Under the pieces are notes generated by a model. That model saw only the letters and a list, made by a program, of their open reading frames with translations. It had not been told where the DNA came from and made no database searches. From Malurus cyaneus samueli (Eukaryota > Chordata > Aves > Passeriformes > Maluridae): a DNA stretch of 64,000 bases. Made by a program: the position numbers and the translations under genes. The stretch spans positions 27,071,633 to 27,135,632 of the forward strand of contig CM019236.1 of the NCBI GenBank assembly GCA_009741485.1. The letters are read 5' to 3'. Of the stretch, positions 12,461-24,800 are shown in pieces. Every line of letters starts with the position of its first letter. Positions within the stretch are counted from its first letter, which is position 1.

Positions 12461-14184
12461 CTTTTTTGTGCATCAGAAGACCTTTTTGACTGAAGATAGG
12501 ATGCTTCCAGAGTTAGTACCATTTGGGGTTCATTCGGGTTTTGGTTAGGTTTTTCAAACTGCAAAGTCTAAATGTAAAATTTAGAACCATGCAAGTCTGG
12601 ACACACTAAGGGATTTGAGCATCTGATAATTTCTCTTCACATAAGATCCATGTAAGACAGATTATTATGTGTCAACAATTCTAGATTCATTTTTACATGC
12701 AGATGTTGAACACCTTAGACTCCTGCTCCACTGCTTTGGAGTGCTTCTTTGGACATGTTTTCTTTGGGTCTGAAACTTCCATAGAACACTATCCACAGAA
12801 AACACCTTGTGAAGCATGATAGAAGATCCTCCTACAAGGTCTAGCTGCATACAGACTTGGTACGGGGAGATTGATCTTAAAAACATTGAGATCAACCAAT
12901 TAAATACAAGTTTGAAGAGTCATTCAAGGTCAAAACAACACACATCACAAAGACAGCTCTGATCTTATTTATGATTTTTGTCTAGTGTAAAATCTTCTCC
13001 TATTTTCAATATTCTTCTTCATCCTTGCAATTTTAAAATTATTAGATAGTTTAGAGAAACACATTGTCACTTCCTTCACACAACTCTCATGGACTAAAAC
13101 AAAAACACATTTTAATTAGAGCACTTGATTTAATTGGTGCTATGAATCTCTAGTTGCATTTGGCAATGAATCACAAATTAACATAATCTTTTTTTAGCTC
13201 TTCACCACAGGTTTTTCTGTTGTTATTTTTTAAACCCACAAATTTTGCATTCCTCCCACTACCTGCCCCCACATATGGTCTCTTAAGATTCTAAAATTGT
13301 ACAAATCTCCCTGACATGTATTACAACCCATCTGTATTTAAAGTTATGCCTTCTACTAACTGTTGGTTTATATTATTCTGTGATTCTTCCTGCCACCCCC
13401 CCTGCTCTGCTTTTAAATGCATTATCTATTCATATCTGAGTAGAGTGCTGTCTTGTCAGAAAGACAGCTTGATAGGTACCATACCCCTCAAGGAGTCAAA
13501 CTTAAAAATGTTAACTATCTAGACATTGTCACCAAATCACTCTTCTGAACACATCCCAAATCTCTGCCTGCAAATTACAGTGTTTCCCATTTTATTTTCT
13601 GTGCTCTACATGTAACAATAACCACACCAACCAATTCCTTTCCCCTTAATTTCAGAATACTATTTGTTATTGGTTGGACCAATAAAACAGCCTCAGAAAT
13701 GTAATATTAACAAAAGAGATGGAAAACATACCCTACAGTTAGATAGAAAACCCTGACAGGAGGTAGAAATTTCTTCCTAATTACATATGCAGCGTCAAAA
13801 AAGCACTGCTAGCATTTTGCCACCACAATGTTCATGTAGTCACATGTCAGAGCAAGTGTCGGTTTTAATTGTGAATTTACAATTACTATTCCAGCTCATG
13901 TTGATATTAGTAATTTTAATTCTGGAAGTTTAAAATATAATACTAGGTTACTGTCAAGAAGATAAAGCCCAACCTCACTCAAACATAGAAAGAGTTATAA
14001 TCCCAATTAACATTTGAAATATATAGGGATAAGCTTACAAAATGTGAAGTGTCAGTTACTAAAATCTGTGATCTGTTTCCCTCGATCTCATGATGCCATT
14101 TCTATAGCATATTGCCAGAGGCAATATGTCTATGAGTCAATTATACATCAACATTTATTTTTCAGTGACTCCCTTAGTGGATTT

Positions 14185-14290
14185 GGTTGTGGGTGGGGCT
14201 TTTTCTGATTTTGTTTTTTGTTGCTGCTGTTGTTGTTTGTTTTGCTGTCATTGCTGTGGCTTTTTATTTTTTTATGGTTTTACTTTTTCA
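14185..14290. repeat. T/G-rich low-complexity patch
   Basis: Imperfect TTG/CTG and GTTT units with almost no A on the plus strand. Its open frames are compositional artefacts. Confidence 0.75.
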
Positions 14291-14799
14291 TTGAAGGGGG
14301 GTGAAGGAAGGAGGTGCTGGTGTACAAATATCTACAGTAGAGAGAAAGGCTGTATGCATGTCTTCCAGTGAAAATGCTTTATCAGGGGAAAGCTAAATAA
14401 AAATATGTTTTAGATTTAATTTTGAAAAACGCCAAACCTGTGAGAATTCTCAGCATCTGTAGGAGTGTGTGCTGTCGGTTGGGTCCCAGTCCTGTGAAAT
14501 TTTTTGGAGTCTTCTCTTATGAGTCTCTCCTAAATTGATGAGCAATGACATGATTTTGTTGGAAGACACGTCTACCAAAGACCAAAGTGAAAGTGAAATA
14601 CACAATTACGCTGGGATCTAACAACCAAAGGCATGATGCAGTCTGAATTTCAGAGTAGGAAGTTAAAGTATTAAGTGGGAGAAAAACTATTGAGAAATAG
14701 GAAGACTGTGTAGCCATAATGGCAATTTCTGCTATAAGGGGCCTTGATTTCTCTTTGTGAAAATTTTTAAAGATATTGAGTTTTATGTTTTTTGAGATG

Positions 14800-14801
<2 letters not shown>

Positions 14802-14847
<46 letters not shown>
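14802..14847. repeat. Poly-T tract, about 46 T
   Basis: An uninterrupted T run. Read on the minus strand it is a poly(A) of about 46, but I see no canonical AATAAA or ATTAAA immediately upstream of it on that strand. A simple homopolymer is therefore as likely as a retrocopy tail. Confidence 0.95.
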
Positions 14848-14850
<3 letters not shown>

Positions 14851-15103
14851 CTGATGATTCTGAAATAATGGAGAATGGACACCAGAAAGTAGATCTTATC
14901 TTAGTGAAGACTATGAAAATGCATTAATACAGAGACTGGTGACTGGCCATAGATAAGGAGTAATTTTTCACTCTAAGACTATGCCAATTTACAATACCAT
15001 TTAGAGCTCTCCAACAAGCTATCTGAGACACACATTATTAGAGAAAGATGTTAAGAAGAAACAAGTTCTTACAAGGAGGTCATTCTTCTGCATATCATCC
15101 TCT

Positions 15104-15105
<2 letters not shown>

Positions 15106-15140
<35 letters not shown>
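15106..15140 (-). repeat. Poly-T tract, about 35 T, with ATTAAA 30 bases away on the minus strand
   Basis: The plus strand has 35 T. On the minus strand this is a poly(A) preceded about 30 bases upstream by ATTAAA (plus-strand TTTAAT at 15170-15175), a spacing seen at real polyadenylation sites. That would fit the 3' end of an old retrocopied transcript on the minus strand. I found neither a parent gene nor a flanking duplication. Confidence 0.85.
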
Positions 15141-15544
15141 CCCCTTGTACTCCTGCACAGCCTTTTGATTTTAATTGTTTTTTCTTTGGTGCAGCAGTGC
15201 CAGGCACACGTTATCAAAGCAAGACTTAGGTGCAAAGGAGATCCACATACAGGTGCTTAGTTTCTTGATCTTGCCATTTAGCTGCTGGGCAATAAGAACC
15301 TCAGCAATCCTTCTGAAGTAATTGCCTTACAATGAACATTAATTTCATGAATATTAAGGATTATACTATACCAAAATTACAGAAAATGCAGAACCATATA
15401 TTCATAATTATGATATACCAGAACCATTAAATATCACGATATTCTAAATTACTGTATAATACTTGACTGAAAGAACTCTAATTCTTATATAGCAACATGT
15501 ATTAAATAACGAGTCAGAATGAAAATCTCAAGTACCTGAGATAT
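15141..15544. other. Unassigned DNA beside the poly-T tract
   Basis: If the poly-T at 15106-15140 is a retrocopy tail, this would be the retrocopied 3' sequence on the minus strand. No frame or known sequence is recognised in it. Confidence 0.35.
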
Positions 15545-15550
15545 TTGAGC

Positions 15551-16027
15551 TGCTGTGGTGGTTTGACCTTTGCTGGGTGCCAGGTGCCCAGTAATGCTGC
15601 TCCAGCATGCACTTCTCATGGCATCACAGCCCCCTTTGGGCACATTCACGTGCTTCCCCATGGACCTCCATGGGCTCCCCTGCAGGGGCCAGCCTAACTC
15701 ACCATGGTCTTTACCATGACTCGCAGGGGAATCTCTGCTTTGGCACCCATCGCCCCTCCCACACCTCCTGTACTGATGTTGGTGTCTGCAGAGCTGTTTC
15801 TGTCACACATTCTCACCCGTGTCGTCTCTGACCTCAATTACTTTCTCATAACAGTTTTTTTGTCTCAAATAAATTATCCTAGAAGTACTACTGCCACTAC
15901 TGGTGAGAGGTGGGTCCTCCTTGGAGCTGGCTAGATTTGGCTTTGTTGAGCATGTTGGAAGATTCACAGAAGTCAGCCCTGTCATCCCTCCCCTCCGCAA
16001 TCAAAACCTTGCCTTGCAAACCCAATA
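15551..16027 (-). mobile_element. Solo LTR, passerine ERVK-like family, internally shortened
   Basis: The plus strand starts TGCTGTGGTGGTTTGACC and ends GCCTTGCAAACCCAATA, which matches my memory of a common songbird LTR read in antisense. The central part keeps the diagnostic CATGGGCTCCCCTGCAGGGG and CAGGGGAATCTCTGCT blocks. At about 477 bp it is much shorter than the family as I remember it. Flanking GAGC occurs at 15547-15550 and 16028-16031; extended to six bases the match is 5 of 6 (TTGAGC versus TAGAGC). No retroviral genes are present, so it is a solo LTR. Confidence 0.75.
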
Positions 16028-16033
16028 GAGCTC

Positions 16034-16635
16034 TCATTACATTCAGCCATTTATTAATAAAAAATACTAATCCATTCTCTGAGTAACACTAAATTCATGA
16101 ATGACATGCATTTCTCTGGAAATGCAACTTTTTATTATCATGTTCCAAAGTTAATATTGGTCACCTTAACGACAATTAATGTCTTCCAAGATGTTTTTAG
16201 TGTAGAGTCTCTACCTTCAGAACATGGTATGACAATAGCAAACCGTGTGCATGGCTAGAAAAAGAAAAAAACAACTAGCACCCTGCAAACATTTAAAAAT
16301 AGCACACTAAGGAATAAAATAAATTTTGTTTATCATAGTCAGCTTACATATTTAAGGTCTCTTCCTTGGTGTGTTGATAAACCATCTTAATATCTGAAAA
16401 CTGTCCCACAATTTGTTACTGAATATCTACAGCCTTCCAAAAAGAAGCCATTTGTCCTAGAGATATATGGAAAGGCAATGTCAAAACCAAAGCATTATGT
16501 ATCAGCTCTGTATTTCCACATAAGCTGGAAGCCTCCAGCAGCTGCTGCTGAAAGGTACTGTAGTTTCAATATGAAACTCAGCCTGTTGCCATAAATGTTT
16601 ACTGAAAACTTCATGGCCCATTCATGATTGGTGCA
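16034..16635. other. AT-rich DNA, nothing recognised
   Basis: No open frame of note and no repeat family that I can name. Confidence 0.5.
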
Positions 16636-16639
16636 AAGA

Positions 16640-17805
16640 ATGCATGAGAGCTAAACAGTTATAATCCATTGTAATCGCTCTCCAAATATCTCACAAGCCC
16701 CTGAACTGCAAGGCAGGGACTGGGAGAATGATGTCCCATTATGGTAAGAGCAAATCAAGTTTGAGACCATCTGAGGAACTGAACATAGATAATTCATGGC
16801 ACTTGACAAGACACATCCCAGAGTTCTGAACAAACTGTCTGGTGTAGTTTTCAAGCCGCTCTCCACAATAATTAAAAAGTCATGCCAGTACATATACTGA
16901 CTGAGAAAGAAAAATGTTACTCCCATTTTTAAAAAGGATAAAAATGAAGATTCTGGGAATTACCAACCAGTCTCCCTCTCCTCTCTGAATCATGAAAAAG
17001 ATCTTCCTGGAAGACATGTCAAGGCATATGGATGGAGGTGACTGAAAAAATCCAACATGATGCCCTTCACAAAGGATAAATTGTGCCTGCCTAAGCTGGT
17101 GGCTTCCTGCAATGGAGTAGCTGCATTGGTGGATAAGGAGAGAAAGTGATGTCACCTGTCTTGAGTGCTGCAAGGCCTTTGACATGATCCCATGCAACAG
17201 GCATGTCACTAAATCACTGCGATAAGTGCTCAGCCAACAGACTATTTGAAGCATGCAGAATCGTTTGGATTGGCCATATGCAAAGAGCTGCAGTCAATAG
17301 CTCGGTGTCCAAATGAAGATCCATGACTTATGGTGTCCCTCTGGGGTCGATATAAGGCTTTCAATGTCTTTATTGATGACACGGACAGTAGGATTGAGAG
17401 CACTGGGCAATTTTTCAGGTGACACCAAGAGGAGGAGTTGATAGACATGAGGGGAGGGGTGACATGCAAAGGGATCCAAACAGTCTTGAGGAGCGATTCC
17501 ATAAAACTTCATCAAATGCAATAAGACAAAGGGCTGGAACCCTTTTCCAGTTAAGAAAGTTGTCGAGACTTCAGGTTGCTCAGCCTGAAGAAGAGAAGGC
17601 TTCAAGGAATCCTGATTATGTCCTTTCAGTATAATAAAAGAAGCTTGTAAGAAAGAGAGAGAAAGACTTACTAAGAGGGCCTGTAGTGACAAAAGTGATA
17701 ATGTTTTTAAACTGAGACTAGTTTTAGACTGGTTATAGGGAAGAATTTTTTTTCTGGGGCTTTGTTAGACACTGGAATATGTTTCCTGAGAAACTGAGGA
17801 TAAAA
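16640..17805 (+). mobile_element. CR1 LINE fragment, heavily decayed (reverse-transcriptase part to near 3' end)
   Basis: Ordered landmarks of CR1 are visible on the plus strand. They include CCCATTTTTAAAAAGGATAA near 16922, a TACCAACCAGTCTCCCTC block near 16960, TGCAAGGCCTTTGACATGATC near 17169 and GGTGTCCCTCTGGGG near 17331. GATGACACGGACAG and GGTGACACCAAGAGG follow near 17375 and 17419, then a GCTCAGCCTGAAGAAGAGAAGG block near 17578. CR1 encodes an endonuclease and a reverse transcriptase. This copy has many indels and stops and cannot encode either. The 5' boundary is approximate. Confidence 0.85.
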
Positions 17806-19376
17806 TTCACTTTTAACTTTTTTATGTTTGATAAAATGATATTTTCACTTAAGCAATATTTAAAGGATTATTATCTATATAATAATGGTAAGTTTAGATT
17901 TTACTGACTTGTTTCTTTTGGCCAAGATTTTCTGTGCTGATCCTCTTTAGCAGTAGATGTGGGCAGAGATACTGGAACATTGTGCAGGAAAACTGTGTAA
18001 AATTACATTAGAATAAAAACCAACAATGTAAGCTAAAAAACAAACATTACTATCAAAAGCTGCAATTGAAATATTGGCTGAAGTGCAGCTAACAAGTCTT
18101 CACCAACAGTGTATAAACTTTTATATGACAAGTTGTCATTTCTGAGGCATCTGAGAAAAGACAGTTAATTCTGTCAATGTTTTAAATTTTGTAACTAATA
18201 CTTCATAAAACTTTAATGTAAACCTGGACCACTTCAGTGAAGCTGCATTTGTTCATACATCATTGCAGACCTGTTGTTTCACTTAGTTTATAAAATAATC
18301 AGCATCCATCTTTCTTTCTCCAACCTCTAGATCTCCGTAGGACATGTTGTCTAACTCAAACCATGTTCTGCAGAAAACCTTGATAAATCTTATTTAAAAT
18401 GAAATATATTGTGTCCATATTTTCCTGATCCTGCAGCATGTTTCCCCTGTATAGTAATGGCTATATATTGTTGGTAGAGAGTATGGCCATTTATTAAGGA
18501 GCATTTGCATTGGCTGATCTCACTCTCCGTGTTTATTACCTAGCCAGTACAATATAGCATTCACAGTACAAGTACCTAACTGTCAACTATTGTTCATGGA
18601 GAACATCTTTTTTTGGGCATGTTAAAGATAAATGGCCTAATCAAAGGACAGACTGCCAAAGAGACACCTTAAACAGCCAGATTTATCACTGTAGGGTGAT
18701 TTAGAGGGAAAATAACAAGAGAGACACAGCATCAGGATAATTTTACATTCAAAATAAGCAACCCTACTTCTGTCCCTAGTGAGCTTCTGTATACTAGGTT
18801 ATCACATAGGAGTGTACAAAATCAGGGCTTTTGCATTTTTTCTACTAGATTTTTGTTTCTTTGGTGCAAAGATACACAATATCTTGATTACATCAAAGTT
18901 TTAAGCATAACGAAGTTGACCTCACAGTCCTGTAGTGAGGGATATTCTCAGTCACTGGGGAATTTTTGAATGCCCTTGTCATCTTTATAAAACAGATAGG
19001 TGTATTTTATTTTGAGTTTTGTTCTGCTGTGGTACATCTCTGATGGATGATTGGAAAAACAGCCATGGAAAACTTGTGCCAAAAAAACTACTGACTAAAG
19101 AACAGAGCCTCCTTGACCACTTGACCTCCTTCCCACGTCACCTCTCTGCATTTTAAATTTCTTTATACTTGAATATTAATTTCATCAGTCAAATGACAGC
19201 TCATTTTGGAAAAGGATACCATGCTAGATACAGTAATGGGGATTTTGGAAGTCCTTAAAGAATGTGGCACTAACTGATACCACTGAAATTTCTGATAATA
19301 TTCTGTTGCAACTACTGCAAGATCAGAATTCCTCTTTCACAGAGTTGAAAAACTATGTTAAAAAACCCGTTAGTAC
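17806..19376. other. AT-rich DNA, nothing recognised
   Basis: About 1.6 kb without a frame, RNA gene or repeat that I can support. Confidence 0.5.
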
Positions 19377-19775
19377 TCAGTGCATCAAAGTTTCATAGAC
19401 ATGAGGGAAGCTATGACATTCTGAGAGACATTGATAGTCATGAGGAGTGGGCCCATAAAACCTCATATCAAGATATGAGCAACGGGCCATAAGTTGAAGG
19501 CAAGAATGAGCCAGACAGGCGATTCCCAATCCAATACATGCTGAGGGGTGAGAAGGTTTGAGAGCCATCTGCAAGAGATAGGACTTGGCTGTATTGGTGG
19601 ATGAAAAGAGCAATACAACTTCATCAGGCCTGGATGGGATGGGGCCTTTTGAACAGATCCTGATCCGGGTATCATGTCCATGTATGGCAACAGGGCTGAC
19701 TGATGTCTTCTAAAGTGTCTTTCAGTCCAGCTAGTTCACATGAGCCTGAATATTCTGAGTCTGTGATTCTACACC
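19377..19775 (+). mobile_element. CR1 LINE 3' fragment, very decayed
   Basis: The order of words such as CATCAGGCCTGGATGGGATGG followed by CTTTTGAACAGATCCTGATC resembles the last ~150 bp of avian CR1. The segment closes with GAGTCTGTGATTCT, the octamer-like CR1 end. The upstream part is only weakly CR1-like, so the left boundary is uncertain. Confidence 0.6.
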
Positions 19776-20300
19776 TGCTATCACGTATGGTGTGCTTGCT
19801 GCACGTCTCCGTTATTACCCATGATCTATGAAAATAATGGATGTCCACCTTGGTAGACAGATCACAGTTGTCATTACACTAGAAGTAGGAAAATAACATA
19901 TATTTACATTCAACATCAGAAATAAACTTTTTTTTTGGTAAGAGTTTCCAAAAGAGTTCTGGGACGACGGAATGACTCTGCACTCTTCTATAAGTAGAAG
20001 TAGTTAAACATTAGCAAAAGCAATATCCACAATAGAATTCCCAGTTCTTTTTGTCCTCTGACACGAGTTCAAACTATGATGTGACAGAACATACAAGGAC
20101 CATGTAATCCCAGTGCTTTTTATTCCAGATAAAGAAATTCAGAGTCAGAAGAAGGACTCACGAGATTTGATGAGTAATGATTGGTAATGGTATGTGGTAA
20201 GAGTGGTAAAAGAATCCTAAGATGCACCCCCATACAATTTAAACTGACACAACAAAATTATATCTATTCTAAAACTGAACAGCATATTTAATGCATATGA
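19776..20300. other. AT-rich DNA, nothing recognised
   Basis: No supported feature. Confidence 0.5.
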
Positions 20301-20309
20301 AGCCCTTTT

Positions 20310-20475
20310 ATGTTGGTTGTTGGTGTGTTTGGGGTTTGGAGGGTTTTTTTGTGTTTTTTGGGGTTTTTTTTTTTTTTTTTATTTTGTTTCTCTGCTTGGT
20401 TATTTTTGTGTCGTTTTTGGTTTTGATTGTTTGTTCGGTTTTTTTCTGGTATGTTTGGGTTTTTGTTTATTCTGC
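20310..20475. repeat. T/G-rich low-complexity tract
   Basis: About 165 bases with G-runs (GGGG, GGG) in long T stretches, including about 18 T near 20363. It creates compositionally odd Phe/Gly/Val-rich frames that should not be called genes. The G-runs are too few and too spaced for a confident quadruplex call. Confidence 0.85.
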
Positions 20476-20499
20476 AGTCTCGTGAGTTTAGTCTCTGGA

Positions 20500-21345
20500 G
20501 GATTCAATTTTAGGTTCTTAATAAATCTGTCTAATGATAATACATACATAAAAGGATATGAATAATAGTAATTAATTGTGGCATACAGGTCAGCCACAAT
20601 GCTAAACAGTTTTATAGATCTTGCATTTCCTAAATTAGGATTTAGCTATTCTTCTGATGATATTTTACCAGTCTGATGTAAGTTTCCAGGTATAGATTCA
20701 GTCTCTCGATCATTTCAAAAAGCTAGGGAGACATGGCTTCCAGAAGAAGCACCGAATACATATTTGCTACAACATTCATGTATGATCTTTACTTCACACA
20801 AAATTACTTTAGCTGCACCATGGCTGTTCCTATTCCTTTATCCTCTGCGTGTAGTTTACATTTCCATATATGAAGATAAATGGATGCAGGAACACAAAAC
20901 CAAGTGTTTATTGTTGGTTGTTTTGTTTTTGTTTTTTTGGTTGTTTTTTTTTTTTTTTTTCCCATGGAAGAGATTCATTAAAAACAGCATTAAGGTAGAT
21001 ACAGATGATGCATGTAGATTAGTCTGTAGTTCAAGGGGGTGAAGGAAGCCCATTCACATGTGCTTTGATCAACTTCCTGTCCTCTCTCTACGCAACCAAA
21101 GACTAACTTAAAATAATCTTTTCAGCTCTGTTTTTGAGGACAACCTGAACATCATAGAAATACTTTGCTATGATTACAAAAAAAAATAAAAATGCAATGA
21201 ATAGATAATTCAATTCTTCAGTGTTAAGAGGGAGTAGCGTAAGCTTGTGGGAGATTTTAGTCACCAGAAATAATAAACCAAGAACCATACAAAAGAATAT
21301 ACCAAAGGAAAATATCCATTACTTTGGAACTTTGAAATAGGAACA
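20500..21345. other. AT-rich DNA, nothing recognised
   Basis: Contains another T-rich run (about 20926-20961). No gene or repeat family is recognised. Confidence 0.5.
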
Positions 21346-21347
21346 GG

Positions 21348-21540
21348 ACAGTGATGGAGCTCACAATCTTTGAAGGTGTTCAAGAAATGAACAAGACATG
21401 GCCCTTAACAGGATCTAGTTACATGAGGGTGGATTGGTCAAAGTGAGACTCAATGTCCGACATTATGCTCCGTCAACAAGGTTGTGATTTTATCTGATTG
21501 TGATTTTATTATGATTCCCTGATTCTATGACAACAAATCA
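21348..21540 (+). mobile_element. CR1 LINE 3' end
   Basis: GAAGGTGTTCAAGAAATGAAC, CATGGCCCTTAACAGGATCTAGTT and a closing CCCTGATTCTATGAC follow the order of the CR1 3' untranslated end on the plus strand. It is about 190 bp, the typical size of a 5'-truncated insertion. Confidence 0.75.
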
Positions 21541-21880
21541 GGATAAGCTTCTCTGTGAAACTAAGAAAGACTGCATATAGAGACCTTTTCCTGCTACAAT
21601 TACAAAATTCATATTTTTGGGCTAACTGAGCAAAATTGCAGAGGTTAATACTAAGATTTGGTTTGGTGAAAAAAAAGGCCAATAAAGGTGAGAGGCGCGC
21701 CACTAAGGAAAGAATCCAAGCCTGAAAGCTGTTGTATATGCAGGAATCCTCTTTAACTTAATAACTTTTGGTTGATTAGGTGTGCTCCAAAATCCAGGAA
21801 GGCATGCTTGTGCCTTTTCATGTTTAGTTTGTAAAAGAACAAAATTGATTTCTACCTTAATGATTCTGTGATTCTAAGTC
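21541..21880 (+). repeat. Dispersed repeat block shared with 62,775-63,070
   Basis: Directly after the CR1 end, this segment aligns, with divergence and indels, to the DNA that follows another CR1 end at about 62.76 kb. Shared landmarks in order are AGGA(T/C)AAGCT(T/C)CTC, TATTTTTGGGCT(A/G)ACTGAG, GTTGTAT-GCA and CCAAGGAAGGCA / CCAGGAAGGCA. It is either an ancient duplication that included the CR1 insertion or an unrecognised repeat ending. Confidence 0.65.
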
Positions 21881-24800
21881 TGTGATTTTATGTTCTTTTC
21901 CTTTGGAAGACTTTAGCAATATAAAAACTTTATGTAGTTTTTTTAGGAGGAAGAATAAGATTTACATTAAATTTTTGAGAATAGTTCAAAATTAAAGTGA
22001 TCTAAGCCAATGCCAAGAAGAACATAAAGACAACCTTGGGCTAAAGGATTTTTAAAAAGAATTTATATGTCCTTTGTGAAAATATTTTAACTTCCTATAT
22101 ATGATGCTAAATAGCAATTTTCTCTTTAGTAAAGCTCCCAACACTTTTCCAGCTACAAACAGAAATATGAATTGTGACTCAAAATTCTTTTCTCCTTCTT
22201 CTAGCTATTTTTCTGCTTTAAGTCATAAGTTGCAACTATTTCAGGCCTCATATCCATCAGAGAGTGTTGAAGAGAAAAGGAAAAATAAGAAACATAACCA
22301 CTATACTCTTAGTGTTTCTATCATGTAAGTTAAATAAAGAGAATAGCTTAAAAATAATTAAAGCCCTTACTAAATATAAATTGAGCTATAATATTTTACT
22401 AAAAAAATTTCTATATAGAGATAACAATGGAGAATTCCTTAGTGAACATAACAGAAAATTGGAGAAAAATTGACGATAAGAGTTATGGCTTTGTCCTAGG
22501 AAACTGTACACATTATTCCTTAGGTGCATACACGCTCCGAGGCTTAAGGAACATCGCCTCACTGCCACGTTTTAAAGAACTCCAGGCGTAGAAAAGCTAC
22601 CATAGCAACAAGGAAGGTCCGAGGCCTCATATTCGAGCTGTGCCCTACAGTTACATTCCATATTCTTTGCAACATCCTCCCTCCACCACCCCCGAACCCC
22701 CCACCATTTTATTTCTGTAACTTAGATTAAGGTGATGGCATAGATCTTGGTAGAGTTTCAGGGGGAAGGGAGGTATTTGCTTCTGTGTGGTCGTATGATT
22801 GGTATTCCTGTTCCCTGGTAGTTACAAGGCATATCTAATTGGACTACTTACTCTCATTCAACAGGTATCTTTTATTTCAGAAGGCAAATGTGGTTGTGAA
22901 CCCACAATCAAGAATTATCTTACACAACACAGAAGTGACTCTGACCTTGAGCTCTACTGCACTGTTCTCAGCAGAAGCATATCATGTTGTACTGAGAAAA
23001 AAACGAGCAGCTTGTTAACCTACAGACTTTTTTTGTTCACATTAATTGATCCTTCACATGTATTGAATGCAAGCAAAGGGAATAAGCAAAAACCCCAAAT
23101 ACGATAACTTCTCTTTGATTTTGGGCACTAGTGAATTTTTAATCCTTACTGTTAATGAACAAATTAGATACTCAATATTTCACAAACCAAGTCAATACAG
23201 AGTTTTAATGTCACTACTTAACTTTCAAAGTAGAACAAGAGATACCATTTCTCAGGTTTTTGTTTTTTTTATCAGTGTCATTTTACCTTACTGTCCAACT
23301 ATGTTTATGAAGTATTTTTGTATAGTGGCTGCTAATACACACCCATGACTGTCAGAACTTGAGGAGACAAGAAGTGTTCCCATCAGATGGAGATGGACAA
23401 AAAGTGGACAGAAATCTATGGCGTTTGCTTCCTAATTGCTAACTTCTAATCCTCCTGGAGGCAAATATCTTGGGGAAATGATAGTGAGGAATAGGGTGAT
23501 GCCCCAGATAGAGAGAATGCTAACAGCAATTTCATATCCACTCTGCTCTTCTATCACTGTCACTAACAGTTCCTTGCCTCACCCAGGATTTGCTCAGGAA
23601 GGCAGTTCAAATTGTCCATATTGCCAATTGCACCTTTACTGGTGAGCATGCCACGAATGCAAATCCCCCTCCAAAATTCTGTTCCCGGAGAAAGAGCCCA
23701 GATAGACAAAGCGACAGGATTTCCAGGAGCTCAGATTACATTACTTTTCAATTCCACTGGCTGGCATTCAGAAACCCTGACATAACACATACAGATAAGA
23801 CTAAGAGGATAATCTTCTCCATTTCTGTTTTATGTTACTCAATTTTGTACTTGTTGATAACACTTTGCCTTTATAGCAAATACAGCTTTTAAAGGAATAA
23901 TGCTGGAGGTGAACACTAATTTTTTAATAACACCCGGATACTGAGGAGAGAGGTGATGTTGTTTAAAAGAGCACTTGCTCTTTACCCACTTATCCTTTAA
24001 ACTTAAATAAAGAGAATTTGGTTTAATATTGTAATTTTATATGTGTAGAAAATATCCAAATAATTTCATCCTGTTTCACTGTAACATAAAATTGGCAGAC
24101 AGGTTATGTGACATCTCAGGAATTAAATTTCCTGTAGCTGTTTGAAAACAACACAAATACTGCACTGCATTTGTGAATAATGATGTTATTTACTTTGAAA
24201 CTTTTGCTTCTGATGTGTCATTTTCATATCATAATCAAACATATCTTCATGCAGAATCTAACACTGGCAATTCTAATCTATACTCTTAATAATGTTCTTT
24301 ATGCAAATTTAATTGCTAAAAATCTAATAAATAAAAATTATGACCTACTACATTGTTTGTTTTGGCAGTCTGGTGGCCTCAAGCCTCTAGTTCCCTAGAA
24401 TTTCCTTCTTTTTCTGCTACCCAGGGAACAGCTTTTTGGACCTGTTGCTCTGGGTTGTTTTACAAATGCATTCAAAATGTAACACAATAAAAATAATTAT
24501 TAATCTCTTTTCTACCTAAATAGAGGGGTTTTCTTCATATTAGAGTTCACAGCAGAACCACATTTCAAGAGTCGTAGTCCTTCAGCAGCATAATATGATA
24601 TGTAAAGGGCTGTCTGCAGCAAATATATACACACATAGCTATTAATGCATATATATGAGCAAAAAAGTGTTAGCAATGTTATAGCAAAGTCTTGTAAACA
24701 CTATATTCTTTACTTAATTCATCTGCTTGTCTTTATTTAAAACTTGAAACATAACCAAATAATTTTATTCTAATCAACAACTGCTTTTGATGGAAGCACA

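Larger units (their letters stand above)
8560..14800. other. Long AT-rich stretch with no gene recognised
   Basis: About 6.2 kb without a supported gene. It contains short A-rich and AT-rich low-complexity patches near 9060-9230, 10730-10760 and 11465-11515, a near-palindromic TA tract at about 12428-12460, and a TG/GTT-rich patch at about 14185-14290. Open frames at 9714-10040 and 10441-10719 occur on both strands of the same DNA, the pattern expected by chance. Confidence 0.5.

Noticed and set aside
15019..15260. Lys-rich or Phe-rich frames across the poly-T tract
   Set aside because: They are translations of a homopolymer.
17419..17634. 71-codon frame within the CR1 at 16.6-17.8 kb as a functional reverse-transcriptase piece
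   Set aside because: The surrounding CR1 is broken by many stops and indels, and the frame does not follow the expected reverse-transcriptase reading.
20310..20475. G-quadruplex element
   Set aside because: G-runs of three or more are too few and too widely separated by T to meet the usual four-run pattern.
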